A DNA stretch of 64,000 nt from Bradyrhizobium ivorense. Its GTDB lineage: Bacteria; Pseudomonadota; Alphaproteobacteria; Rhizobiales; Xanthobacteraceae. Numbering within the stretch: the stretch's first letter is position 1; every line of letters starts with the position of its first letter. Made by a program: the position numbers and the translations under genes. Shown one piece after another: positions 55,662-64,000 of this stretch. The notes below the pieces were generated by a model. It was not told the origin of the DNA, made no database searches, and worked only from the letters and a program-made list of their open reading frames with translations. The DNA lies in assembly GCF_900696085.1 (NCBI RefSeq), contig NZ_CAADFC020000010.1, positions 1 through 64,000 on the forward strand, written 5' to 3'.

Positions 55662-56824
55662 GGGACGTAGGTTGGCTGCGGTCTCGGGCCTGGGCGGCTC
55701 CGCACGCGCGTTCAAGAGTCCGGCCCTGCAGGATGTATCCATTCGAAGTGGGGGAAGGTGCATGGCCAGAGTTAGTCCGGCTGCCTCTTGCAGAACCAAT
55801 CAAGCTCAGTGGATTTTGTGCTTCACCTCTCAAGCTTTCACAAATCGCCCGCCAATGATGCCGTTGCTCAACAAGCGCAACAGTTCGAACCTATTCGTGC
55901 TCGAGCGCCCAACGCCCGGAGTGCAGACGATTGCAAGCGCGAAAAAACTGTGGGGGAGCTCGCCAGCAATACCGGTTCGCCGACGCCGGCTATCCGTGAT
56001 GGCAAGGCCGAACTTCGCTGAGAGAAATTGACATCCTTCACGCTCGACTCGGGCGTTGCGGCAATTGAGGGTGTCCTTGCAGTACGCTACAATCACCCGT
56101 TTCGCTCGCCCACCCCGGGGGGTGACCGCTCGATCCGGCGAGCCGATAGAAGCGAGGTGGACTTGAATCGGCAAACTCTTGTATAGCTCGCTCCCTCTTT
56201 CTATACCGATCACCCGCCTGCATATAATTGAACATTGGCATCCAGCCAGCTATCCGAGCGCAGCCTCTAGGTGGCAATAGCCTCCATGATCATCGCTTGG
56301 ATCGAAATCCCTGGAGCAAAGCCGCAGCAGCCAATGATTGATGCCTCGCTAAATGTAACCCGATCGGGCTATAGGAACTTCACCCCGACCCCCTCGCGAG
56401 CCAGCCCGGGCGTAAGTAAATCTAGCCGAAATCTCGTCACGAGGCTCTTTAGTCATTGGAGAGCCGACCTCCGGGTCGCTCCTCGCAACCTGCAGCCGTG
56501 CGCTGACAGAAACAGCGCGTAATTTTGACGAATCAGGTCGGGAAGCCGAATGATGGCTTCCTCGACGAACTAGTGTACTCGGACTTGCGGAGCTCGCCGT
56601 CTCTGCGCACCAAATCGCCCAGCTACCTTGCGGGATGCTTGGTGAGTCACCGGATGCATATAATCCCGCTTCGCGGGACCCGCTGGCCAGTTCCTGAATT
56701 GATTCCATTTTCGGCAAATGCGTCTCGCGCCACTTAGCCGTTCCGGATCAGCTTCCACGACGGCGCGCTCCCTGAATGGTTCCAGTTCGCGGGCGCTTTG
56801 CTGATGGATTCGGATCGGCCTGCT
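55662..56824. other. 1.2-kb non-coding stretch
   Basis: No gene supported. Short frames on both strands lack known motifs. It follows the effector-like fragment and precedes a small conserved-looking protein on the opposite strand. Confidence 0.4.
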
Positions 56825-57097
56825 TTAATCCTGCTTGGTTGACCCGTTAGGTTCGCCGGCGCCCCTACTTTCGGATGAAGATCGACGAGAACTTTGCTGA
56901 GGCCACATCGAGGGAGCACTGCTCAACGCGGTCTGCCCAACTTGCCTGAGAACTTCGACGGACGTCTCGCCGCGATAGGCGGCTTCTAGAATTTTGGACG
57001 CGACATGCGCTCGGATGCCGGTCTCGTGCCGCGACAGATCCTTGCACACTTCATCCAGAATTCGACGGAGACGGGCGGCGGTTTCGGAGTTGAGCAT
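56825..57097 (-). CDS. small hypothetical protein, helical, conserved-looking in bradyrhizobia
   Basis: A 90-residue frame with a very good ribosome site (GGAGGAG, 9 nt before the ATG at 57097). The first 65 residues, beginning MLNSETAARLRRILDEVC and continuing RHETGIRAHVASKILEAA, look helical. As I remember, they resemble short proteins common in Bradyrhizobium that end soon after APTMWR. Here that place reads APSMWPQQSS and the frame runs on for about 20 residues of low complexity. A substitution or shift may thus have removed the normal stop. Function unknown; no neighbour gives a clue. Confidence 0.55.
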   Translation of the reverse strand: MLNSETAARLRRILDEVCKDLSRHETGIRAHVASKILEAAYRGETSVEVLRQVGQTALSSAPSMWPQQSSRRSSSESRGAGEPNGSTKQD

Positions 57098-57782
57098 AGA
57101 AGGTCTCCTCCAATGGAACTGTACAATGACTGCACTGCACGGCGAATTTCACGACATAAATATTAGCAATTGCCAATGTGAGCGGCGATGGGAATGGCGC
57201 TTGAACCTCTTCACTTAAGGTTGCACGATCATACAATGAAGAAGGTCGCGCGTCATCAAGTCTAATGTCTTTAGCGAAGATACCCACATACTCGGGCAAG
57301 TCGTTCGATAGTCTGATGGTGTTGTCCGCGCCAAGCTGGACCTCAGGGTTGAACATCTCCGCGCGTGCGCATCATCAATGATCGATTTATTCGATGTCGT
57401 GAATCCGACAAGCTCTGTCGACGACGCAGATAGTCCGCCCGCCATCCAGTTCACGTTCCGAGTAGATGTCTGCACAATCTGCATACGCAGCTCGCGCGCG
57501 GGAGTACCTCCTGAGTTAGCGGCTCTACGCCTGATCAAGCCTCTAATCCTGGCCAGAGTTCGGCCTTTTGATCGAATTGATCAGCCAAGCCCGGCGCGCC
57601 CCGGCATGATCGGCAATCGGAGCGCCAGCATCATCTTATCCTCGGAACGAACTCCGGCGCTCCCTTTCAAGATGGTGAGGTCCAATATGCGGATGACTTT
57701 TCGTGGGTCGTGTGGTTCCCAAAACGATCGGCTTGATCTGTCGTCGGGCGACGAGCGCCGAGCTTCCATGGTAACGGCTTCC
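57098..57782. other. intergenic region, no gene recognised
   Basis: About 680 bases between the small protein and the end of the dihaem cytochrome gene. A minus-strand frame near 57581-57769 starting MEARRSSPDDRSSR was considered as a decayed PilZ-type protein but could not be confirmed. Confidence 0.35.
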
Positions 57783-60032
57783 TTACAGCGTCTTCAAATA
57801 CTCTAGAAGCGCCCGCCGTTCGGCGTCGGTTAATTCTGGCCCGATGACCCCAGGCGGCAGCTTCGTTGTATCGGTTTCCTTGCCCTCAAAAGAATGCCCG
57901 CGATTGCTATTCCCAAGCAGCGCTACGTTGAAGTCCGTCAGGCCGGCCGCGCAAGCGTCATTCGCGCGCACTTTCGCAACAAGCCCGACGTTAACGGGAT
58001 CGAATTTGCGGCTACCAACGCAGAAGGAGCTTGGCCGCCGGCCCTGCGGCAATAACATGTCCTTGAGCGTCGGCACCGATCCGTTATGCAGATACGGAGC
58101 TGTTGCCCAAACACCGTCCAACGGACGGGCGCGGTACTGAGGTTCAAGGGCAAGGACTTCTTCTTCCTTGCCGTTACGGCGCACCCGCGCGCCAATGTAT
58201 GCTCGGGGGTTTTGGCAATTCTTCCTCGGCCCCCACATCTGCTGCTTGGTGTTTTCGGAAGAGTTGTTCACGAGGTTCCATTGATCGATCGTCTTGCCCA
58301 CGACATCCATTAGCGCGAGCACAAATAAGGGATTTGCCGCATTATCGGCCGGAAGGCCGCACCCCCAGGCTTTGTTCAAGTCATCGATCGGATTGAGACC
58401 GAGTGCCTCGGGTAAGTGAACACGCCGTGTCGTCAGGACATTGGATTGTTGACGATCGGTGCCGATGATGGTCACCGGTAGCTGAGCGACATTGAAATAA
58501 TGGCGTCCGCCAATCTCCACCCAATTCTTCTCGCCTTTGGCAGAGCGATCTGGGTTCTCCGGCTTCCAGAAGGAATCTTCCGGCCACTTTGCGTCGAAGG
58601 CGGGATCATTGACGGGTCCTCGGTGGCATTCAAAGCAGTGCGAGCGATAAAGATCGCGACCTTTCTCAACGAGTTTTTCGTCGATGGCCCAGGCCGGGTC
58701 GCCTTGGAACCTGTCCTGCGCGTCCTTCCATCGGGGCGCGACAAGGCCGTTGAACTTCTTGCCGCTTGTATCCGCAGATGAGAAGGGATCAGTACCGCGC
58801 AAAAGCTCCTCGAAGCGCGCAATCTCCGATAGATGGATGGATGATTCAAAAAGCGGCCGCCCCTGCGCGGGCGCCCGCATATTGATTTTCGCGCTGACTC
58901 CGAGCGCCTCACCCGAATTGCGAACAAGCTCGTTGAGGACAGAGGCGTCGTACTGCGCCCACAGGAAGTACGGCGTGTCCCAGATTGGCGGAAAGCTCAC
59001 AGGAGCATCGTTGCGCGCGAAGTTGCCCTTGAGAAGCGGATCTGGGAGTTCTCCGGTCACAGGATCAAGAAAATTGGTATAGAAGACCTGGTTTCCGATC
59101 CGGTTCAAGGCATCCAGTCGGCCGAACCCCTCGTCGAGATTCGTCACGCCCTGCGCCGTCAACAGGCTATCATTTGCAGCCTTTTGCTTCTTGATCTTTT
59201 GAAATGCGAGCTCCAGGTCATTTCGAAGCTTCTTGCGGTCGATGCTTCGACCTTCAATGCTTTCCAACCGGTTGGCGAAGCGTTCGAATCGCCACGGCAG
59301 GATCAGCGTATAGCCGATCGATAACCCAATGACCCGTTCAACCTCGCTAAGATTGACCATCGCTGGCCCACCATCGTAGCGAATGCTGATATTTTTGTAC
59401 TCGAGATGCCCGGTGTGACAGGCGGCGCAGGTTAGTCCGATCTGATCTTCGTAGAAATCTCCCGTGGTCGGGTCGACGCCCCCTTTCAGGATCGCGAAAC
59501 CTACAGGCAAACCATTGGCATTGTCAGGCGTGCTCGCTGTCCAGGTGGAGCTAACGCCCTTCGCATCCTCCTGATAGCCGTACGCAGGTGAGCTAGCGTC
59601 AAAGTCCTTTGAGCTCGGACTTGGGATAAAACCAAGGCGTCGCAGATAGTCGTTATCCGTCAGGCTCGTGTAACGGACTGACAACTCAGGACGTTCTAGA
59701 GCCAGGAACCATCTATAGGGCACAGGAATAGTCGCCGTGCCTTGGGACGCGTGATGGAACCAGTAACGCTGCCGCGAGCTCCAGTTCTGAGGTAGCCAGT
59801 ATGAACTGTCGATCTTCGACGGCGCCGGCAGCGTCGCCGGCAGCAGTTGGGCAACCAGATTTGCGTCATTCTTGATCTTGAGCGCCGTATCGCGAAGCTT
59901 TTCCGGTGCAAAGTACGCCACGCCCGCGACCAGTGCCGCCACCACGAATACGATCGCAACCAAGAGACTGATGATGTGAGGCAACCACCTCAACCGGCCA
60001 CTGACCCAAGAACTGAACGAACGTGCCGCCAT
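57783..60032 (-). CDS. membrane-anchored dihaem cytochrome c peroxidase/RoxA-like protein
   Basis: This 749-residue protein has an N-terminal membrane anchor (about 19-40) and two c-type haem motifs, CAACH (202-206) and CFECH (466-470). It sits on the outer side of the inner membrane. The block WATAPYLHNGSVPTLKDML near the C-terminus is shared with MauG, cytochrome c peroxidases and, especially at this length, the rubber oxygenases RoxA/RoxB. Those cleave polyisoprene with O2. The closest bradyrhizobial relatives are usually called dihaem cytochrome c peroxidase. The GGGGAGGA ribosome site fixes the start. It is the last gene of a set with a haem protein (68 nt upstream) and a patatin-like phospholipase. 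Confidence 0.85.
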   Translation of the reverse strand: MAARSFSSWVSGRLRWLPHIISLLVAIVFVVAALVAGVAYFAPEKLRDTALKIKNDANLVAQLLPATLPAPSKIDSSYWLPQNWSSRQRYWFHHASQGTATIPVPYRWFLALERPELSVRYTSLTDNDYLRRLGFIPSPSSKDFDASSPAYGYQEDAKGVSSTWTASTPDNANGLPVGFAILKGGVDPTTGDFYEDQIGLTCAACHTGHLEYKNISIRYDGGPAMVNLSEVERVIGLSIGYTLILPWRFERFANRLESIEGRSIDRKKLRNDLELAFQKIKKQKAANDSLLTAQGVTNLDEGFGRLDALNRIGNQVFYTNFLDPVTGELPDPLLKGNFARNDAPVSFPPIWDTPYFLWAQYDASVLNELVRNSGEALGVSAKINMRAPAQGRPLFESSIHLSEIARFEELLRGTDPFSSADTSGKKFNGLVAPRWKDAQDRFQGDPAWAIDEKLVEKGRDLYRSHCFECHRGPVNDPAFDAKWPEDSFWKPENPDRSAKGEKNWVEIGGRHYFNVAQLPVTIIGTDRQQSNVLTTRRVHLPEALGLNPIDDLNKAWGCGLPADNAANPLFVLALMDVVGKTIDQWNLVNNSSENTKQQMWGPRKNCQNPRAYIGARVRRNGKEEEVLALEPQYRARPLDGVWATAPYLHNGSVPTLKDMLLPQGRRPSSFCVGSRKFDPVNVGLVAKVRANDACAAGLTDFNVALLGNSNRGHSFEGKETDTTKLPPGVIGPELTDAERRALLEYLKTL

Positions 60033-60100
60033 GGCGATCCTCCCCTAGTTTCAAATAGCGCGCGTCGCCACGCGAGCGAGCCGGGCGACGATGGCGCTCC

Positions 60101-61471
60101 TTACTTGTTCAGCAATTGGCTATTGATGAAGGAGACGACGTCAGCGGTCTCGGCTGCTGCGCGTCGCGTGATGGTCGCGGCCGCAGGACCACCATGCAAG
60201 AACGAGGGAAACCAACCGAAATTGCGAACATTCCAGTCTTCCTTCGGGAGAACAGCTCGGTTTACACCGGGGACCGCGAAGCCTTGCACTTTTCTGGCGA
60301 GCGGCTGAGCCGTCTCTGTATGACAGCTCACGCAGTCCGTATTGAAGAAGTGGCTCTTCTTCGTATCCGCGATGACGTTGACGATCTCGAGCACGCGGCT
60401 ATTGGGAACGTCGGAATCGATGAAATCGGCCGTGGAGACGCCCTTACGATTGGAAATCGGCAAGGGAGGATCCTGCAGCGTCGCGTGGCGGCAGGTCACC
60501 GGATTCTGGTTATTCGTGACTGGCCGCGGGACCACATGCGTGTCGCCGACGATGCTGAACATCTGCGCAACATGCAGGCCATCGAGCGTCGGGCCCGGCA
60601 CTGGTATCAGCCCGGCCTGCGGCACCCTTAGCATCGAAACGAACACCCAGGGTTCGGGCGGTGAAATGCCCATGATAGCCATGGTGTTGAGGCGCTGCGG
60701 CGACAGATGCTTTTCCAGCATGGCTTTGACCGCATCACGAAACGGCTTTGCGGATGCACCCACAAGGCCGGGGTGAACGTTCATGTCACCGGCAGTCGAG
60801 ATCTTGACATTTCCGAACTTTCCAGCCGCAAGTTGATCGCGCAGAGCCGCAACGTCACGGACGATCCCCTTGAAAGTTGCGTCGTCAGGCTTGAAGCGCG
60901 GGAATGGCGCACACCCCTCGAGCGGTGGATCGGGATCGAGGTTGAAGCTGAAGATCAGGTGACCGGCAGTGTCATGGACCTTGAACCCTTGGGGTCCATT
61001 GGAAACCGGCTGAATGATCAGGCGTACTTGCGGCTGCCGTCCAAACTGGGCGATGACATCAGGAGAAAGGCCCGGTGCTCCCGGATCGATCCGGATGCCC
61101 GCAACGAACCAGGCATCGATCTTTTTGACGGCATCCGGCAGACGGATGTGGCGCGCGCCGGAGTCCGGCACGCCTTCGCGTTCGGGATTTTCGGCGTTTG
61201 CGACAAAGCGCGCAAAATCCTCATCGGACAACAGCCGGTGCGCGGCCCCAGCGGGGCCGGCAAGGTCGGCGACCGCAATCAAATTGACGAGGTCTGCAGG
61301 CGACTTGGGGGACGGAAACAGGATGGACACGTCGTTGGCCGAAAGCGGCTTCGATGGCGTCTGGACCTCTGCTGTTCCTGGTCCCAAAGCACCGGCGAAG
61401 ATCAGCCCCGCTGCAAACAGATTTGTAAGCACCCAAGCAAGCATCGAGCGGCGGATTTCACGTTTTGCCAT
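60101..61471 (-). CDS. secreted single-haem c-type protein, unknown function
   Basis: This 456-residue protein has a typical Sec signal (KREIRRSMLAWVLTNLFAAG, then LIFAGALGPGTAEV) and one haem-binding CVSCH motif at about 380-384. The large N-terminal part shows no domain I recognise. It contains a GDMNVHPGL segment and a C-terminal stretch, WNVRNFGWFPSFLHGG, that may form the haem pocket. The start is the ATG at 61471; the frame to 61534 adds residues before the signal. It lies between and close to the patatin-like gene (103 nt) and the dihaem gene (68 nt). It is probably the electron partner or accessory protein of the dihaem enzyme. Confidence 0.8.
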   Translation of the reverse strand: MAKREIRRSMLAWVLTNLFAAGLIFAGALGPGTAEVQTPSKPLSANDVSILFPSPKSPADLVNLIAVADLAGPAGAAHRLLSDEDFARFVANAENPEREGVPDSGARHIRLPDAVKKIDAWFVAGIRIDPGAPGLSPDVIAQFGRQPQVRLIIQPVSNGPQGFKVHDTAGHLIFSFNLDPDPPLEGCAPFPRFKPDDATFKGIVRDVAALRDQLAAGKFGNVKISTAGDMNVHPGLVGASAKPFRDAVKAMLEKHLSPQRLNTMAIMGISPPEPWVFVSMLRVPQAGLIPVPGPTLDGLHVAQMFSIVGDTHVVPRPVTNNQNPVTCRHATLQDPPLPISNRKGVSTADFIDSDVPNSRVLEIVNVIADTKKSHFFNTDCVSCHTETAQPLARKVQGFAVPGVNRAVLPKEDWNVRNFGWFPSFLHGGPAAATITRRAAAETADVVSFINSQLLNK

Positions 61472-61574
61472 CGTCGGCAATTCCCCTGTAAGATTGAAAC
61501 CGCCGCGACGTAGAGACGGCCGTTTTGGCGACATAAGCTGCGTATTTTGGCGCGCAGCTGCGGATTAAGGTCGC

Positions 61575-64000
61575 TCACTCGCTACCGTAAAACTTGCTTT
61601 GCAGTGTCTTGAGTTGAGTAGGATGCAAAGCCTCATCTATGCAGTTGAAAAACATCTGGCTTCTTGCATTGACACGCTCCCGATCAAGTTGGCCATGCTC
61701 CATGTCTGTTTGCAGCCCACGCACGGCTATCCAGTCCTTCGACGGATCCTTGAGCAGCTCAAACAATGTTCCATTCTGATAGGGATGAAGCCGAAAATGA
61801 GCGAAGGCCACCTTGGCTGAGATCTTCGCATCGCGCAGTGCGTCGGGAAGCGCGAGGAGATCAAGCCCTTCCAAGTCGCCGATACCTTGTATTTGGCTCT
61901 GTGCCTCCTGATATTGCTCCCGCCCCACCAGTTGATACATTCCTCGTGGACGAAACAGCCAACCGTCGTCCGTCCCCGTCTGGTTTCCGAAGGGGTTGCC
62001 CTCGTAACCAAGAACAAAATTCGCCAATTCCTTGGGATGATTCAGCAATGTCTCGATGGCGACGGGCGGTTTGTTCGCCGCCACCAGATCAGCGTTGTTC
62101 TTTTCTATTCGGTCGCGCCATTTGCGCGGCAATTGCGAGACCGCGCTGTAAGAGAAGTTTTCGCTGCTGCGGGTAAAATCAGCACTGTCGTAGGAGATTG
62201 CTCCCAGTATATAGGCGAGGATCCGCGGATCGGTCTCCGCGACGCGATCCCATTCCTGCAACAATGCCTTGACCTGCTCGGCCTGAAAATAGGCCATATA
62301 ACTCTTCCGATATGGCGGCAGGGGCGCGGGAGCCGGCGAATGGTCTTTGATCGATACCGCGAGCTGGTGCTCGTAGGCAGCAATTTTGTCGCGGTACTTC
62401 TGATAGCCGCGCTCCTGCAACCACTTGTTCTCGTAACAGGCTAGTAGCGGCTGCGGCTTGATCTTTGGAGCGGGCCGGTACTCTTTGCCCAATTCATCGG
62501 CGTAAGCAGCTTGGGCCAGCTTAGCATCTCTGAGGGCTTCAAAGGCGGCCCCCACGGATCCGTTCAAGAGGTGGAACAATTTCACCTGCAGGCAATCAGC
62601 GTTGCTCTGCTTGGTCCGGGATTGGTCGAAATCATCCTTTGGCACGCAATCCCAAAAGCGACCGCTGCTCAGCGAGATGATATCGTCGGTTTGCTGAGAC
62701 AGGGTCCAGCCAAGCGGCAGGCTGTAATACAGGCCGGTTATTTCGGTCCGGCCAAATGTCGGAAAGCGCTGTACGCTGGGAGCCAGGTCATTTTCCGGCG
62801 CGCGATCGATAGTAGTTGCGTGATTGAGTGCGACATAGGTCCGCGAGGTACGCGTGCTCAGAAGCGCGCGCACCGGCTCCATGAGCTCACCGAACTTGAA
62901 GGACCCATGATCTTCGAACTGGCCGCTCACCAGCGACAAAAGATAGATCCGGAACTTTGGCGCATCAGAGGTACCCTTGATGCTGTTGAGCCGCTCGATC
63001 AGATCGAGAGCAGTCTCGATTCCGGAGTTCTCGACATACCCGCCGTCCACCAGGCGTGCCTGTCGATTGGCGGTCATACAGTCGTTCTTTAAAGGAACGG
63101 TCGCCGCCGGCGTCACCCATGGAAAGCGCGCGCTGGTAAACGCCGCCGCGCTGAGCGGAATGTGGAGAGAGCGGCTTATGACGGTTTGATCGGGTCCAAT
63201 GCCGGCGCGATCAAGCGTTGCGAGAATGCACAGGTCCTTGTCTTTCGCGTGCAGCGGATCGATATCGAAAGGAGAGATTACAACCCGCTTGCCGCTCCCG
63301 GCATCCGTCGTATTCAACAACAGTGCCGGCATATTGTTGTCTGGCGCCCAATGTGACTGAAAATCGGCTTTCAGCAGGTTGGACTGTTCGCCGGCCCCCT
63401 TCTGGTTCCTGAGCATTCGGTCTGTGGCATTTTCCAGCGTGTATTCCAGAAAACGCGCCCGATCGAAACTTTGGATCGCGAATGGAGAGAACAGCTGGGT
63501 GAAATCAGTAAAAAGAAAGCCGGCAACCAAAGGCGAGAGAAAATCCGTCTCCAACACGCTTGCAACGCGCTCTTCTACTGGCCCAGAAGCATCGATGTCC
63601 TCTGCGCGACCAACGCCGGCAAGAAAGTCTGCAATCTTGGGGCATGTCTTTGCGTCGGGAGCAATCGTATCAAGTGGCGCATTGTCGGCATGAAGCGCAG
63701 CCGCGAAAATTGCCGAGCCAACACTTCCCCCGGAGACACCGCTTATCGCAAACAGATGCTGCCGAAACGCCGGACAGAGATCCTGCATTCTGGCAAGAAA
63801 GCGTGCCGCGTTGTTGGCCGCGTAGATGCCACCGCCCTGGGCCGCCACGATGAACACGGGATATTCGCCGAGCCTCTTGGCTTCGGCGACCCGCGGTTTT
63901 TGCAAAATCCATTGGCGAAATGCCTCGACCGCAGAAATGCGGGCCTTGTCTTCCGGCTGGCCGGCTGCAATCTCGACTGTACGCAGGCCGTGATCGTCAC
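61575..64000 (-). CDS. patatin-like phospholipase, large, partial at right edge
   Basis: The frame is open to the right edge (DDHGLRTVEIAAG and on), so the N-terminus is missing. At least 808 residues are visible. The patatin fold is shown by an oxyanion-type AAQGGGIYAAN, the nucleophile elbow GVSGGSVG (Ser) and the catalytic RLVDGGYVENSG (Asp). Such proteins hydrolyse phospholipids or other acyl esters. The long C-terminal part (about 450 residues) has no recognised domain. It is first of a three-gene minus-strand set with two haem proteins. Fatty acids or isoprenoid lipids released by it may be the target of the dihaem enzyme. Confidence 0.85.
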   Translation of the reverse strand, partial: DDHGLRTVEIAAGQPEDKARISAVEAFRQWILQKPRVAEAKRLGEYPVFIVAAQGGGIYAANNAARFLARMQDLCPAFRQHLFAISGVSGGSVGSAIFAAALHADNAPLDTIAPDAKTCPKIADFLAGVGRAEDIDASGPVEERVASVLETDFLSPLVAGFLFTDFTQLFSPFAIQSFDRARFLEYTLENATDRMLRNQKGAGEQSNLLKADFQSHWAPDNNMPALLLNTTDAGSGKRVVISPFDIDPLHAKDKDLCILATLDRAGIGPDQTVISRSLHIPLSAAAFTSARFPWVTPAATVPLKNDCMTANRQARLVDGGYVENSGIETALDLIERLNSIKGTSDAPKFRIYLLSLVSGQFEDHGSFKFGELMEPVRALLSTRTSRTYVALNHATTIDRAPENDLAPSVQRFPTFGRTEITGLYYSLPLGWTLSQQTDDIISLSSGRFWDCVPKDDFDQSRTKQSNADCLQVKLFHLLNGSVGAAFEALRDAKLAQAAYADELGKEYRPAPKIKPQPLLACYENKWLQERGYQKYRDKIAAYEHQLAVSIKDHSPAPAPLPPYRKSYMAYFQAEQVKALLQEWDRVAETDPRILAYILGAISYDSADFTRSSENFSYSAVSQLPRKWRDRIEKNNADLVAANKPPVAIETLLNHPKELANFVLGYEGNPFGNQTGTDDGWLFRPRGMYQLVGREQYQEAQSQIQGIGDLEGLDLLALPDALRDAKISAKVAFAHFRLHPYQNGTLFELLKDPSKDWIAVRGLQTDMEHGQLDRERVNARSQMFFNCIDEALHPTQLKTLQSKFYGSE

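Noticed and set aside
57581..57769. Possible PilZ-domain protein on the minus strand
   Set aside because: The start resembles PilZ proteins (basic Arg-rich opening), but no frame gives the rest of the domain.

Overview
The window looks like accessory DNA from a slow-growing, nodulating alpha-proteobacterium, most likely a Bradyrhizobium-type symbiosis island. The evidence is a mosaic of insertion-sequence remnants and intact catabolic genes with long non-coding gaps, a broken front end of the rhizobial gibberellin P450 operon (CYP115 remnant followed by the start of CYP112), a fragment resembling repeat-containing type III effectors, and three textbook NifA/RpoN promoters (TGT-N10-ACA upstream of TGGCAC-N5-TTGC). 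No rRNA, tRNA or CRISPR array was seen. Assignments rest on reading protein motifs; no database search was possible.

Layout. 1-576: IS66-type tnpA and partial tnpB. 749-22356: a mainly minus-strand catabolic region. It holds a hydrolase with an altered nucleophile elbow, two Asp/Glu-racemase-like proteins around a creatinase-like M24 protein, an IlvD/Edd dehydratase, a 2-hydroxyacid dehydrogenase, a PotABCD-type ABC importer with fused permeases, a TauD dioxygenase, a class III aminotransferase with a succinate-semialdehyde-type dehydrogenase, a two-component flavin monooxygenase with a DUF2817 hydrolase, and a divergent Lrp/AsnC regulator. Aspartase and an MFS exporter follow on the plus strand (22643-26152). 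A 13-bp palindrome of the form GC[A/C]GAAATTC[T/G]GC lies before three of these transcription units and suggests a common regulator.

26661-27766: decayed IS66 and IS21 genes, then a GtrA membrane protein. 30014-50028: a second metabolic region rich in CoA chemistry. It has two acyl-CoA dehydrogenases, two paralogous TesB thioesterases and a MaoC hydratase, plus a TauD dioxygenase, an enolase-superfamily protein, an aldehyde dehydrogenase, a translationally coupled M24/M20 pair and a KamA-family radical SAM protein. An IS630 element with a probable -1 frameshift sits inside it. The dehydrogenase operon, tesB copy 1 and the second tauD each have a sigma-54 promoter with a NifA site upstream. 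This points to expression in microaerobic, nitrogen-fixing bacteroids.

50573-55661: a scrapyard with an IS630 remnant, an intact TauD paralogue that has lost its iron ligands, and a chain CYP115 remnant / CYP112 start / AbiEii toxin remnant / effector-like repeat fragment joined within 2 kb. 56825-57097: a small conserved-looking protein. 57783-64000: a minus-strand set of a patatin-like phospholipase (running off the right edge), a secreted single-haem protein and a membrane-anchored RoxA/MauG-like dihaem cytochrome, possibly one lipid-attacking oxidative system.
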